Of a DNA stretch of 64,000 bases, positions 17,260 through 25,859 are shown piece by piece. The first letter of the stretch is position 1. Each line of letters starts with the position of its first letter. Source of the stretch: Salinibacterium sp. NK8237. GTDB taxonomy: Bacteria; Actinomycetota; Actinomycetes; Actinomycetales; Microbacteriaceae. The stretch covers positions 1,054,001-1,118,000 of the forward strand of contig NZ_JADYWE010000001.1 of NCBI RefSeq assembly GCF_015864955.1, given 5' to 3'. A program made the translations under genes and the position numbers. The notes beneath the pieces were generated by a model. It was not told where the DNA came from, made no database searches, and saw nothing but the letters and a program-made list of their open reading frames with translations.

Positions 17260-18030
17260 CTAGGCCTCAGCGGTGGCGTCTTCGTTTCGTGGGCGCCACC
17301 CGAGTTCACGCGAGATCGCGGTGGTCGTGTCCAAGAGGTCGTCAATGTTCTTGACGAGTTCAGTGATGTCGGCCTTCTCTCGGAACGATGTGATCGAGAT
17401 AGCACCAGTGACGCGCTCGTTGTGATCCCACACCGGCGCCGCGATGCAATTCGAAACGACATCGAATTCTCCCTCATCGGTCGCCCAACCGCGCTCTTTG
17501 ACGGTGGTTAGTCGTTCGAGAAACTCGCGCTTAGTCGTGATGGTGTTCGGCGTGTAGCTCGTGAAGGTTGCATTAGCCAAGATGTGATCGCGGGCCGGGA
17601 TATCAAGGTTTGCAAGAATCGCCTTGCTGACGCCGGCGGTGTGCAGCACCACGAATCCCCCGATTGTGGTGTTAAGACTGATGCTTTGAACCGGCTCGAT
17701 CTTGTCGACGTAAACAATATGTCCCTCTTGGGGAACTGCGAACTGGATCGTGTGATTCGTTGCTTCAGAGAGTCGAACAATGTAGGGATGAACCACGGTG
17801 CGCAAATCGAACTGATTGATGGCGGACTGAGCAAGCCCAGCGAGGCGAAATCCCACTCCGTAGCGGCCAAAGTCATCTTTGCGAACGAACCCTGCCGCCG
17901 ACATCGTTTGCAGAATCCTGAGCGCTGTCGTTCGATGCACGCCAAGCTCTGCGGCGATCTCCCGAAGTTCACGAGGGTGCTCGCTGCAGTACTCGAGGAT
18001 GTCGATCGCCCTGCTCACAGTCTGTGACAT
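17260..18030 (-). CDS. IclR family transcriptional regulator
   Basis: A 256-residue IclR-type regulator: winged helix at about 1-65 (AIDILEYCSEHPRELREIAAELGVHRTT in part) and a GAF-like effector domain to the end (VSNCIAAPVWDHNERVTGAISI is the family signature region). It ends an apparent minus-strand operon SDR-mutarotase-IclR, and GTGAACC precedes the ATG. A palindrome GCACA-N3-TGTGC just upstream (18053-18065) recurs in the divergent promoter region at 19354-19366, so it probably represses or activates the sugar genes and itself. Confidence 0.93.
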   Translation of the reverse strand: MSQTVSRAIDILEYCSEHPRELREIAAELGVHRTTALRILQTMSAAGFVRKDDFGRYGVGFRLAGLAQSAINQFDLRTVVHPYIVRLSEATNHTIQFAVPQEGHIVYVDKIEPVQSISLNTTIGGFVVLHTAGVSKAILANLDIPARDHILANATFTSYTPNTITTKREFLERLTTVKERGWATDEGEFDVVSNCIAAPVWDHNERVTGAISITSFREKADITELVKNIDDLLDTTTAISRELGWRPRNEDATAEA

Positions 18031-18052
18031 GGTTCACTCCGTTGCATCATCC

Positions 18053-18065
18053 GCACACCCTGTGC
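18053..18065. promoter_or_regulatory. Candidate IclR operator, upstream of the iclR-type gene
   Basis: Perfect palindrome GCACA-CCC-TGTGC, 23 bp before the regulator's ATG. The same 5+3+5 arrangement is found at 19354-19366. Confidence 0.6.
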
Positions 18066-18084
18066 AGTGGTTTGACTAGTTCTG

Positions 18085-18516
18085 TCACGATACCGTCGTT
18101 TGAGTATTCACCCCAACGGTGACGAGGATGTTGGCGAATCGCCGAGTATCACCGGTCACGATGCACAAGATGAGATTGTCGCTGCGAATGAGATCGTAGA
18201 AAGCTTCTCGCTCCAACACGTCATGGGGCACGTCGGCATCCAGAATCTGTTTGACCTCGTCGCAGACCGGGCTCTCGATCGCCTCTGGCGTCAGCATGCT
18301 CGTGTAGCGCTCGAACGGAACCATTTGTGCCAGAGTGGCGAGCACATCAGTGGTGAGCGGGGCGCCCGCCGTGAAGTTCAAATAAGCCACCGTTGCCCGA
18401 CTGCCCGACGTCGTCGCTGCAGCGAAGTGCGCATCCGCAATCATGATGGTGGACTTATGCCCCGCAGCAGCGAGCGCGCCCAGAATAGGTGGATGAATGA
18501 TCGGTGCGGTAATCAC
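18085..18516 (-). CDS. RbsD/FucU family sugar mutarotase
   Basis: A 143-residue member of the RbsD/FucU family, cytosolic enzymes that interconvert sugar anomers (ribose pyranase, L-fucose mutarotase) so imported sugar can enter metabolism. Seen are the N-terminal GHKSTIMIADAHF (catalytic histidine region, family form GHxDxIxIADAxFP) and the C-terminal TGDTRRFANILVTVGV, typical of the fold. The gene is 3 bp after the dehydrogenase gene, so they are translated together. FucU versus RbsD type cannot be settled; the neighbouring SDR would fit an oxidative fucose-like route. Confidence 0.88.
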   Translation of the reverse strand: MITAPIIHPPILGALAAAGHKSTIMIADAHFAAATTSGSRATVAYLNFTAGAPLTTDVLATLAQMVPFERYTSMLTPEAIESPVCDEVKQILDADVPHDVLEREAFYDLIRSDNLILCIVTGDTRRFANILVTVGVNTQTTVS

Positions 18517-18519
18517 GCG

Positions 18520-19281
18520 CTAGCCGAAGTACTGCGCGCCGTTGACATCGAGAACAATGCCGCTGACGAAGCTGGCTGAGGGGCTGGCCAACCACGTCGC
18601 CGCCGAGGCGACGTCTTCTGGGGTGCCGGCGCGACCAACCGGAATGGTCTCGATGGTTGCTGCTTTGGAAGCGGCCGAGGTAAAGCGGTCGTGAAATGGT
18701 GTTGCTTCGATGAATCCTGGGGCAATTGCATTCACCGTCGTTCCGGTCGGCCCCAGCTCTTTCGCCAGCCCGCGTGTGAACCCAAAGATGCCAGCTTTTG
18801 TCGTGGCGTAGGCGGTCGCGCCCGCATGGCCACCATTGCGACCGGCCAGTGACGCGATGTTAATGATTCTGCCGCCATCCGCCGCTAGGAGTGGCAGTGC
18901 GTATCTGGTGGCCAAAAACAGGCTGTCGAGATTCACCGCGACAACGTGGTCCCAGAGGCTGGCACTCATCCCTGCGATCGGTGACCGCTCAACGAGCCCA
19001 CCAACGTTGTTGACAAGAATATTGATCGCACCGAACTCTGCAGCGACCTGCGCGGTCGCGGATTCGACCTCAGCCTCGTTCGTGGCGTCGAGCTGAATAG
19101 CCAGCGGCCTGTGCCCTGACACTCTCTCGAGCTCATCCAAGAAGCTGTCCTCCGGCGCGTGCGAACGATAGGTCAGGGCAACGCGCGCGCCCTCTGCCAC
19201 CAATCCGGCAGCAATTGCTCGCCCGATTCCTACGCCGCCTCCCGTGACCAGCGCGGATGCACCCTGCAAAGTGTTTCCCAT
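18520..19281 (-). CDS. Short-chain dehydrogenase/reductase, probably sugar dehydrogenase
   Basis: Classical SDR of 253 residues. Cofactor motif TGGGVGIGRAIA at about 13-24, NNVGG at about 89-93, catalytic serine in NIASLAGRNGG, YATTKAG with the catalytic tyrosine and lysine near 158-162, and the C-terminal FVSGIVLDVNGAQ. Catalyses NAD(P)-linked oxidation of an alcohol; the mutarotase and importer next door point to a sugar or sugar acid. It leads the minus-strand operon and is divergent from the binding-protein gene, the gap carrying the candidate IclR operator. Confidence 0.9.
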   Translation of the reverse strand: MGNTLQGASALVTGGGVGIGRAIAAGLVAEGARVALTYRSHAPEDSFLDELERVSGHRPLAIQLDATNEAEVESATAQVAAEFGAINILVNNVGGLVERSPIAGMSASLWDHVVAVNLDSLFLATRYALPLLAADGGRIINIASLAGRNGGHAGATAYATTKAGIFGFTRGLAKELGPTGTTVNAIAPGFIEATPFHDRFTSAASKAATIETIPVGRAGTPEDVASAATWLASPSASFVSGIVLDVNGAQYFG

Positions 19282-19353
19282 TTCGTGCCCTCTTCCTTCT
19301 CATTAGAGTGCTGCGCAGCACGGCATCACCCGGAGATGAATGTCACACACAGC

Positions 19354-19379
19354 GCACACACTGTGCATTCTACGCACAG
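19354..19379. promoter_or_regulatory. Composite candidate IclR operator in the divergent promoter region
   Basis: GCACA-CAC-TGTGC (19354-19366) overlaps a second inverted repeat CTGTGC-N7-GCACAG (19361-19379). On the minus strand TAGAAT (19372-19367) inside this element could be the -10 of the dehydrogenase operon, so binding would block it. Confidence 0.6.
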
Positions 19380-19410
19380 ATATTGGTATATCAGAGAACT
19401 TGTTTTTTGC

Positions 19411-19440
19411 TTGACAGCCTTCGAGGGACGCCCATAAGAT
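19411..19440 (+). promoter_or_regulatory. Sigma-70 type promoter of the sugar importer operon
   Basis: TTGACA (19411-19416), 18 bp, TAAGAT (19435-19440). It is followed by two TGCACAA-like half sites (19440-19446 and 19460-19466). Leader to the ATG at 19507 is about 60 nt. Confidence 0.7.
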
Positions 19441-19506
19441 GCACAATGCGTGCGTATGTTGCACAAGCAAACGGCGCGGAAATGCTCATCAGTCAAGGAG
19501 GACCGA

Positions 19507-20793
19507 ATGAAACACAGCATTAGACGAACGCTGGCACTCGCAGTAGTGGCCGCGGTCAGTTTGTCGTCATGTTCGACGGCATCGACCGATCCCGACAGGG
19601 AGGCGACGTTGACGATTTGGAATCCCCAGGACAACTGGCGCCAAACAACAGACTTTTACAAAGACAAGATCGCAGACTTCGAAAAAGAACACCCCAACGT
19701 CACCGTCAAGTACGTCGACATTCCTTACGGCCAGTACGAAGCCCGCTACACCGCAGGGTTCGCGAGCAAGAGCGACGCTCCCGATATCTTCATGGGTCAA
19801 GTCTCCTACTACGGCGGCGCGCTTGGCGTCGCCGACCAGGCTCCGGATGACCTGCAGGAATTGTGGGCAGAGAACCTGACTCCTCTCACTGCCGGCAACT
19901 TCAAGGTCGATGGCGAATGGAGCGGCTACCCGGTCAGCTCTGACCTGGGCATGGAACTCTTCTACAACATCGACCAGTTCGTCGAGGTTGGCCTTGACCC
20001 CGACAGCCCGCCCGAGACCTTCGAAGAACTTCGCGAATACGCCGACCTTCTCGCGACACAGGATTCATCGGGCACCGTCACCCGCAACGGAATGGCCCTT
20101 CGCTACTCGGGCAACCCCACTGGCATCGTCGACAAGGCGCTTCCCTACATCCACGCTTTCGGCGGCCGCCTCTATGCAGAAGACAACTCAACCGCCGATG
20201 GCTACCTCAACAGCGACGAAACGGTCGCGGGGATTCAGTACATGCAAGACATGGTGACCGACGGCGTTTCAAGCTTGCAGCTTGGCACCCCCGATGACAC
20301 CTTTGCGCAGGGACTCTCCTCGATGACCTTCCGTGAGGGCTGGTACGAGGGCTGGCTCAAGCAGAACGCCCCCGACGTCAACTTCGGAGTCGTTCCTTAT
20401 CCGACCGGTGACGCCGGCTACCCCAAAGTGAGCCTGCTATTCAACTGGGCTTGGATGGTCAATGCCAACAGCGAAAACAGTGACCTCGCCTGGGATTGGA
20501 TGCGGGCGATTTCTGACCCCGAACTCGATCTCGAACTCGCCCAACTCGAGGGCTACATGCCGGTATGGAGCGAGAACTTCGAAGATCCCTATGTTCTCGA
20601 CCGCACCGACTACGTCGCTGTTGAGAAGCAACTCAATGAAGGTGCAGGCCCGGTTTACAACGCGCCGTACACCAATCAGATCGCAACTGCCGTTGGTGCC
20701 GCAATCGAAAGCGCGCTCCAAGGCGCCGACGTCCGCGAGTCACTCGACGGCGCGGTAACCGAAGTCAACGAATTGCTCGAACGAGGCAAGTAA
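19507..20793 (+). CDS. Sugar ABC importer substrate-binding lipoprotein (family 1, CUT1)
   Basis: Extracellular solute-binding lipoprotein of 428 residues. Signal peptide with lipobox VSLSSCST (cysteine near residue 21), then the family 1 fold: LTIWNPQDNWRQTT, DIFMGQVSYYGG, GYPVSSDLGMELFYNIDQF, MTFREGWYEGWLKQ. ATG at 19507 follows AAGGAGGACC. It heads a three-gene importer operon with two permeases and no ATPase. Ligand unknown; the many aromatic residues fit a saccharide. Confidence 0.93.
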   Translation: MKHSIRRTLALAVVAAVSLSSCSTASTDPDREATLTIWNPQDNWRQTTDFYKDKIADFEKEHPNVTVKYVDIPYGQYEARYTAGFASKSDAPDIFMGQVSYYGGALGVADQAPDDLQELWAENLTPLTAGNFKVDGEWSGYPVSSDLGMELFYNIDQFVEVGLDPDSPPETFEELREYADLLATQDSSGTVTRNGMALRYSGNPTGIVDKALPYIHAFGGRLYAEDNSTADGYLNSDETVAGIQYMQDMVTDGVSSLQLGTPDDTFAQGLSSMTFREGWYEGWLKQNAPDVNFGVVPYPTGDAGYPKVSLLFNWAWMVNANSENSDLAWDWMRAISDPELDLELAQLEGYMPVWSENFEDPYVLDRTDYVAVEKQLNEGAGPVYNAPYTNQIATAVGAAIESALQGADVRESLDGAVTEVNELLERGK

Positions 20794-20824
20794 CCACCGC
20801 AGCTAGTTCGAAAGGCTTCACACC

Positions 20825-21730
20825 ATGACAGTCCCCACTCTCGGGCCCCAGAAGACGTTCTCTCGGCGCACCACCATTCGAGCGTTCCTCTTCCTTGCCC
20901 CCGCGCTGTTCTTCGTCGTTCTGTTGTTCCTCATTCCCCTGGGTTACAACATCGTCATCAGTTTCTTTGACTGGTCCGTTATCGGACGACGCGAGTTCAT
21001 CGGTATTGACAACTACGTGTCTGTAGTAACGAGCGAACGTTTCATCAACGCCGCAGGCAACACCCTGTACTTCACACTCCTCGGAGTGCCAATCGGTGTG
21101 GTCCTCTCGTTGATCGTCGCGCTCGGATTCAATGCCCTGCTGTGGAAACGTGGATCTGGACTGATACGGGCGCTGTATTTTGCGCCCGTCGTCGCCTCGC
21201 TCACCGCGGTGGCATTTGTATGGCTGTGGATCTTCAATCCGGCCTATGGGCTTGCCAATAGCATCCTCGGATTCTTTGGCATCCCTGGGCAGGACTGGCT
21301 CACGAGCGATGGGCAAGTGATTCCCTCGCTCGCGATCATGTACATCTGGGCACGTCTCGGATTCAATGTGATCATCCTGGTGGCAGGGCTCAATGGAATT
21401 GATCGTTCCTACTACGAAGCGGCCCGTCTCGATGGTGCCGGGCCGCTTCGCATGCTGTGGTCGATCACTCTGCCGCTGCTCAACAAGCAACTAGTACTCG
21501 TCATCAGCGTCGAAGTCATGAATGCGTTCAAGCTCTTCGAGCTCCCCTTCGTCGCCACCAAGGGCGGGCCGGTGGGATCAAGCCGCTCGATGGTAATGGA
21601 AATTTACGAGCTGGCATTCCGCCTTGACCGCTGGGGCGAAGCGGCTGTCTACGTCGTGATCTTCTTCGTGTTCTTAGTAGCGATCACCGCCGTTATCCGC
21701 AAAATCTTTACAAAGGACATCTCAGAATGA
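20825..21730 (+). CDS. Sugar ABC importer permease (MalF/UgpA type)
   Basis: Inner-membrane subunit of 301 residues with six predicted transmembrane segments, the first at about 19-42 (FLFLAPALFFVVLLFLIPLG in part). The EAA loop EAARLDGAGPLRMLWSITLP (about 198-217), which contacts the ATPase, is intact. It pairs with the next gene through a 4-bp overlap. Confidence 0.93.
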   Translation: MTVPTLGPQKTFSRRTTIRAFLFLAPALFFVVLLFLIPLGYNIVISFFDWSVIGRREFIGIDNYVSVVTSERFINAAGNTLYFTLLGVPIGVVLSLIVALGFNALLWKRGSGLIRALYFAPVVASLTAVAFVWLWIFNPAYGLANSILGFFGIPGQDWLTSDGQVIPSLAIMYIWARLGFNVIILVAGLNGIDRSYYEAARLDGAGPLRMLWSITLPLLNKQLVLVISVEVMNAFKLFELPFVATKGGPVGSSRSMVMEIYELAFRLDRWGEAAVYVVIFFVFLVAITAVIRKIFTKDISE

Positions 21731-22647
21731 GTACGTCATCGATCAAGGACCGCCCGTCGACCGCTGCCGACTCATCCCCGGCTGTGCGCCCCGCACCAGT
21801 TCGCGCTCGCAAGAAGTCGTGGCGCTCGCTTCATAATCTGAAGCAAGCAGGAATCTTTACTGCTCTGGCTCTTGGCGGCATCCTCATGACGCTGCCACTG
21901 GTCTGGGTAGCGCTGTCGTCACTCAAGAAACCGTCAGAAATTCTCGAAGTTCCTGTGCGCTGGCTGCCAGACAACTTCTTCAATTTTGACAACTATGTGC
22001 AGCTCTTTGCTCAGTACAACTTCGGGCAATACATCGCGAACTCTTTTATCGTGACCGGCATCGGTATCGTCACGAGCTTGGTCATCGCCCTGCTGGCGGC
22101 GTATGCCTTCGCGTACTACCAGTTCCCGTTCAAAGAGCCCATCTTTCTCTTAGTGCTCGCACTGTTCATGGTGCCCCAAGAGGCCCTCGTCATCCCGATG
22201 TTCCTGATGGTCTCTGAAGCGGGACTCACCAACACCTACATCGGCATGGCGCTACCAGACCTCTTCACTGTTCTCGGCGTCTACTTGCTCCGGCAGTTCA
22301 TGGAGGGGATCCCCTTCAGCTACGTCGAAGCTGCCAGAGTGGATGGCGCAAGCGAGCTTCGCATTCTCACTCGCGTCATCACGCCCATGGTCGCTCCCGC
22401 GATCGTAGTTTTTGTGATCATCAAGTTCATGTTCACGTGGAACACGTTCCTGTGGCCATTGCTCGTCGCACAAGACGAAGCGATGTATACGGTCACTGTC
22501 GGCTTGGTGAACTTTGCCGGGTCGGAATTCAACCAGTGGAACCTCATCAATGCGGCCACCATGATCTCGATGCTGCCGACAATCATCCTCTTTGTCACTT
22601 TGCAGCGCTTCCTCGTGAAGGGCGTCGCCCTGAGCGGGATGAAATAG
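21727..22647 (+). CDS. Sugar ABC importer permease (MalG/UgpE type)
   Basis: Second permease, 306 residues. After a 40-residue basic cytoplasmic N-terminus come six transmembrane segments; EAARVDGASELRILTRVITP (about 199-218) is the ATPase-docking EAA motif. The ATGA overlap with the previous gene implies coupled translation. A strong terminator follows directly, so no ATPase gene belongs to this operon. Confidence 0.93.
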   Translation: MSTSSIKDRPSTAADSSPAVRPAPVRARKKSWRSLHNLKQAGIFTALALGGILMTLPLVWVALSSLKKPSEILEVPVRWLPDNFFNFDNYVQLFAQYNFGQYIANSFIVTGIGIVTSLVIALLAAYAFAYYQFPFKEPIFLLVLALFMVPQEALVIPMFLMVSEAGLTNTYIGMALPDLFTVLGVYLLRQFMEGIPFSYVEAARVDGASELRILTRVITPMVAPAIVVFVIIKFMFTWNTFLWPLLVAQDEAMYTVTVGLVNFAGSEFNQWNLINAATMISMLPTIILFVTLQRFLVKGVALSGMK

Positions 22648-22654
22648 CCGAGCC

Positions 22655-22695
22655 ACGAGAAAGGGCCGCACCTCACCGGTGCGGCCCTTTCTCGT
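22655..22695. terminator. Bidirectional terminator between the sugar importer and ispDF
   Basis: Hairpin with an 18-bp stem (ACGAGAAAGGGCCGCACC and complement) and a 5-nt loop; GAGAAAG/CTTTCTC outer arms give U-tracts in both directions. Confidence 0.85.
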
Positions 22696-22701
22696 TAACG
22701 A

Positions 22702-23886
22702 CTAGTTTCGTGCCCGGATGAGTGCGGTAGCGATCGCCGCTACTCCCTCGCCGCGTCCCGTGAAGCCGAGGGCATCGGTCGTTGTTCCTGCGACGCTCAC
22801 AGTCGCGCCAAGGATGCCGCTCAGGAATGATTCCGCCTCGGCCCGACGGCGCGAAACGATGGGGTGATTTCCCACGATCTGAACGGTGACGTTTCCTACC
22901 TCGAATCCTGCCTCCCGCACCAGTCGAAGTGCCTCACGCAAGAACACGTCCCCGTGGGCGGCCGCGAATGTGGGATCACTTGTGCCGAATACGCTGCCAA
23001 GATCGCCGAGATTCGCAGCCGAAAGCAGAGCGTCACAGATCGCATGCGAAACGACATCACCGTCGCTGTGTCCGCGCAGTCCGACTTCATCTGGCCAGTG
23101 CAAACCAGCAAGCCACAGTGGTTTGGTCGCGTCGTAGGCGTGCACATCAGTGCCACTACCAACTCGGATGTCGAAATCAGCTGGTGTCATCATCAATTGC
23201 TCCGCTCGGCGCAGGTCCCACTCGGTCGTAATTTTGAAGCTAAGAGGGTCGCCGGCGATGACGGTGACCGGATGCCCGGCTGCCGCAACGGCCGCTGCGT
23301 CGTCAGTGAACTCATCAGAAGCGCCCTCGTGGGCGGCTACAAGTTGTGCCCGGGGAAAACCTTGGGGCGTTTGCACCGCGGTCAGCTCGGAACGATCGAC
23401 CGTTTCCAGAATCTGACCGCCAGGATCGGTGCGCTTGATGGTGTCGGTCACGGCAAGTCCTGGCAGGGCTCCCGCTCCGGATACACGCACCTGCGCTACT
23501 ACAGAGTCGAAGATGGCGGTGGGAGTAAAGGGGCGCGCTGCATCGTGCACGAGCACAACATCCACGGAGGGTTTGAGTAGCGCAAGCGCTGCGGCAACCG
23601 ACTCTTGACGCGTTGCGCCACCAACGATGACGTCGATGTCGACGTCGCTCGTGCCTGTGCCCGCCATGTGAGCGACCAGCTGCTCCGCAGCGTCGACAAA
23701 ACCCGCTGGCACGGTAACGATCACCTGAACCGATTCCGCCATCGCGAAAACTGGTTCGAGGGCTCGACTCAAAATCGGTCGCCCTGCGACGGGCACGAAC
23801 GCTTTTGGCTCGCTGCGGCCGAGTCGAGTTCCGCTGCCAGCCCCCACAACGATGACAGCAACGCGGGGTCCAAAAGTGGTACTCAT
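22702..23886 (-). CDS. ispDF: Bifunctional IspD/IspF isoprenoid biosynthesis enzyme
   Basis: Two steps of the methylerythritol-phosphate pathway in one chain of 394 residues. Residues 1 to about 230 are MEP cytidylyltransferase (VIVVGAGSGTRLG nucleotide loop, HDAARPFTP, TPQGFPRA); residues from about 238 are MECDP synthase (VGSGTDVHAYD with zinc ligands, GHSDGDVVSHAICDALL, TTTDALGFTGRGEGVAA). The first catalytic motif shows VVGAGSG where many have VPAAGSG. The ATG at 23886 has AGGAG 13 bp upstream; the longer frame adds a non-family stretch. Follows carD by 79 bp on the same strand. Confidence 0.95.
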   Translation of the reverse strand: MSTTFGPRVAVIVVGAGSGTRLGRSEPKAFVPVAGRPILSRALEPVFAMAESVQVIVTVPAGFVDAAEQLVAHMAGTGTSDVDIDVIVGGATRQESVAAALALLKPSVDVVLVHDAARPFTPTAIFDSVVAQVRVSGAGALPGLAVTDTIKRTDPGGQILETVDRSELTAVQTPQGFPRAQLVAAHEGASDEFTDDAAAVAAAGHPVTVIAGDPLSFKITTEWDLRRAEQLMMTPADFDIRVGSGTDVHAYDATKPLWLAGLHWPDEVGLRGHSDGDVVSHAICDALLSAANLGDLGSVFGTSDPTFAAAHGDVFLREALRLVREAGFEVGNVTVQIVGNHPIVSRRRAEAESFLSGILGATVSVAGTTTDALGFTGRGEGVAAIATALIRARN

Positions 23887-23965
23887 GTGCGGCGAGTAGC
23901 TCCTAATTGAGGGGCGAAGAGAAAACGCTCCGCCAAACAAGCTCAGCCGACAAACGGCTCAGCGA

Positions 23966-24448
23966 TTAAGAAGCAAGAACCTCGTCAAGAACAAGAGATG
24001 CCTTATCTTCGTCAGTCTTCTCTGCCAGAGCGAGCTCTGAGATCAGAATCTGACGCGCCTTGGCAAGCATGCGCTTTTCTCCAGCGGAGAGACCGCGGTC
24101 TTGGTCGCGACGCCAGAGGTCGCGAACAACTTCAGAAACCTTGATGACGTCGCCAGAAGCGAGTTTTTCAAGGTTGGCCTTGTACCGGCGTGACCAGTTG
24201 GTGGGCTCTTCAGTAAACGGTGCACGAAGCACCTCGAATACAGCGTCAAGACCCTCGCGACCAATAACGTCGCGAACACCCACGAGATCAACATTCTCTG
24301 CGGGCACTTCGATGGTGAGATCACCCTGGGTTACATTGAGCTTGAGATAAACTTTCTCTTCACCCTTGATGGTGCGCTTCTTCACCTCGGTGATGGTTGC
24401 AGCACCGTGATGGGGATAAACGACTGTCTCGCCGACCTCAAACAACAT
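23966..24448 (-). CDS. carD: CarD family RNA polymerase-binding regulator
   Basis: An essential actinobacterial regulator (160 residues) that binds the RNA polymerase beta subunit and stabilises open complexes at rRNA and other promoters. The N-terminal Tudor-like domain ([25 protein letters not shown]) and the C-terminal helical DNA-binding domain ([33 protein letters not shown]) are complete; the tryptophan of DLWRRD matches the one that wedges at the upstream edge of the bubble. GAGAGGACC precedes the ATG. It leads the ispDF gene. Confidence 0.96.
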   Translation of the reverse strand: MLFEVGETVVYPHHGAATITEVKKRTIKGEEKVYLKLNVTQGDLTIEVPAENVDLVGVRDVIGREGLDAVFEVLRAPFTEEPTNWSRRYKANLEKLASGDVIKVSEVVRDLWRRDQDRGLSAGEKRMLAKARQILISELALAEKTDEDKASLVLDEVLAS

Positions 24449-24535
24449 GAATAGTGGTCCTCTCGAAGAAAACCCAGTTTATCACAGTAAACACGTGGTA
24501 AGGCTTGCCTAAGTAAACCGCTCGGCTCAGCTATC

Positions 24536-24541
24536 TATAGT
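24536..24541 (+). promoter_or_regulatory. -10 element for a probably leaderless lipoprotein transcript
   Basis: TATAGT ends 8 bp before the GTG at 24550, so transcription would begin at or within a base or two of the start codon. No convincing -35 is visible. Confidence 0.45.
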
Positions 24542-24549
24542 ATGGATAC

Positions 24550-25059
24550 GTGACAGTACGCACTCGCGCAGCACGCGCTGCAGCCTCCGCCCTTATTGCC
24601 GGCGCTCTCCTCGTGGGCACCGCCGGTTGTTCGTTCATCACGCCCACGGCGACGCTGAACCAGTACGACCCCAGCGACGGCATTGGTGCCGACGTCGGCG
24701 ACGTCAAGGTGCGCAACGTTCTTGCCATCAGCAACGACGATGACTCTGCCGTAAGCCTCATGATTACGGTCGTCAACACGACCTCCACGAGCGGCAGCCT
24801 ACGACTGCAGTACGAATCCGCCGACGGCGAGCGCATCGACATCTCGAAGCCGATCACTTCTAACACGGTCAAGACCTATGGCACCGAGGTAGACGGCGAC
24901 ACGATCGTCATCACCGATGCGGGCATCAAGGCTGGCCAGTTGTTCCCCATCTACCTGCAGTTCGGCGACGAGAGCGGTCAAGAACTGCTCATTCCGGTGA
25001 TCTCCGGAAGCGACCCGATCTACAGCGACCTTGCTCCCGCGAGCGCACTCGGCGAATAG
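24550..25059 (+). CDS. Putative lipoprotein, unknown function
   Basis: A 169-residue exported protein. The signal peptide has a basic start (MTVRTRAARAAA) and a lipobox LVGTAGCSF with cysteine at about residue 27; the mature part is beta-rich, with an immunoglobulin-like or PCu(A)C-like feel (VRNVLAISNDDDSAVSLMITVVN) but without the histidine/methionine copper ligands. I do not recognise a named function. GTG start directly after a -10 element suggests a leaderless mRNA. It is divergent from carD and convergent with regX3. Confidence 0.75.
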   Translation: MTVRTRAARAAASALIAGALLVGTAGCSFITPTATLNQYDPSDGIGADVGDVKVRNVLAISNDDDSAVSLMITVVNTTSTSGSLRLQYESADGERIDISKPITSNTVKTYGTEVDGDTIVITDAGIKAGQLFPIYLQFGDESGQELLIPVISGSDPIYSDLAPASALGE

Positions 25060-25136
25060 CCTCGAACCAGCGTTCGCTCGAACTCAAAAAGGCGCCGAAG
25101 CACCCTGATCACTCGGTTGCTCAGGCACAGAGCAGC

Positions 25137-25164
25137 GCATACCGGCTTTGGCGAGCCGGTATGC
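25137..25164 (-). terminator. Hairpin downstream of regX3
   Basis: Inverted repeat GCATACCGGCT / AGCCGGTATGC (4-6 nt loop) 15 bp after the regX3 stop. No clear T-tract follows, so termination is plausible but not certain. Confidence 0.45.
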
Positions 25165-25178
25165 ACCTCGCCCGGCAT

Positions 25179-25859
25179 CTAGTCTTCGAAGCGGTAACCG
25201 AGCCCGCGAACCGTCACGAGCATCGTCGGCTGTGAAGGAGTCTTCTCGATCTTCGAACGGATGCGCTTGATATGAACGTCGAGCGTCTTGGTGTCTCCGA
25301 AGTAATCGGCGCCCCACACTCGATCGATCAGCTGGCCACGCGTGAGCACACGACCACCGTTGCGAAGCAAGAGCTCGAGTAGTTCGAATTCCTTCAGCGG
25401 CATAGTGACGTCCTCACCGTCCACCGAGACAGTGTGGCGCTCAACGTCCATCCGCACTCCCCCGGCTTCAAGAACCGAGTCTGTCTCGTCGATGTCCTCT
25501 GTGCGACGGCGCATTACGGCACGGATGCGGGCCAAGAGTTCACGAGTGGAATATGGCTTGGTCACATAGTCGTCCGCTCCCAGCTCGAGACCTACCACGA
25601 TGTCCACTTCGCTGTCCTTAGCCGTGAGCATGATGATGGGAACGCTCGAGCGTGTACGGATCTCACGACACACTTCCGTGCCGGCCAGGCCGGGCAGCAT
25701 GAGATCGAGCAGGATGAGGTCCGCGCCATTGCGGTCAAACTCGGCAAGCCCAGCGAGCCCGTCATCGGCGATCGTCGTCTCGTAGCCTTCGCGCTCCAAA
25801 AGGAACGCGAGTGGCTCACTCAATGACGACTCGTCTTCGACGATCAGAATGCGGGTCAT
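25179..25859 (-). CDS. regX3: RegX3-like phosphate response regulator
   Basis: OmpR/PhoB-type response regulator (226 residues). Receiver domain 1-120 with acidic pocket EDE, phosphoacceptor aspartate in LILLDLMLPG (near residue 53), threonine in MLTAK and lysine in YVTKPY; winged-helix DNA-binding domain 130-226 (VDVHIKRIRSKI, VRGLGYRFED). Overlaps the kinase gene by 4 bp. Together with SenX3 and PhoU it forms the actinobacterial phosphate-starvation system; PHO-box-like repeats are found before phoU, ppk and pstS in this window. Confidence 0.93.
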   Translation of the reverse strand: MTRILIVEDESSLSEPLAFLLEREGYETTIADDGLAGLAEFDRNGADLILLDLMLPGLAGTEVCREIRTRSSVPIIMLTAKDSEVDIVVGLELGADDYVTKPYSTRELLARIRAVMRRRTEDIDETDSVLEAGGVRMDVERHTVSVDGEDVTMPLKEFELLELLLRNGGRVLTRGQLIDRVWGADYFGDTKTLDVHIKRIRSKIEKTPSQPTMLVTVRGLGYRFED

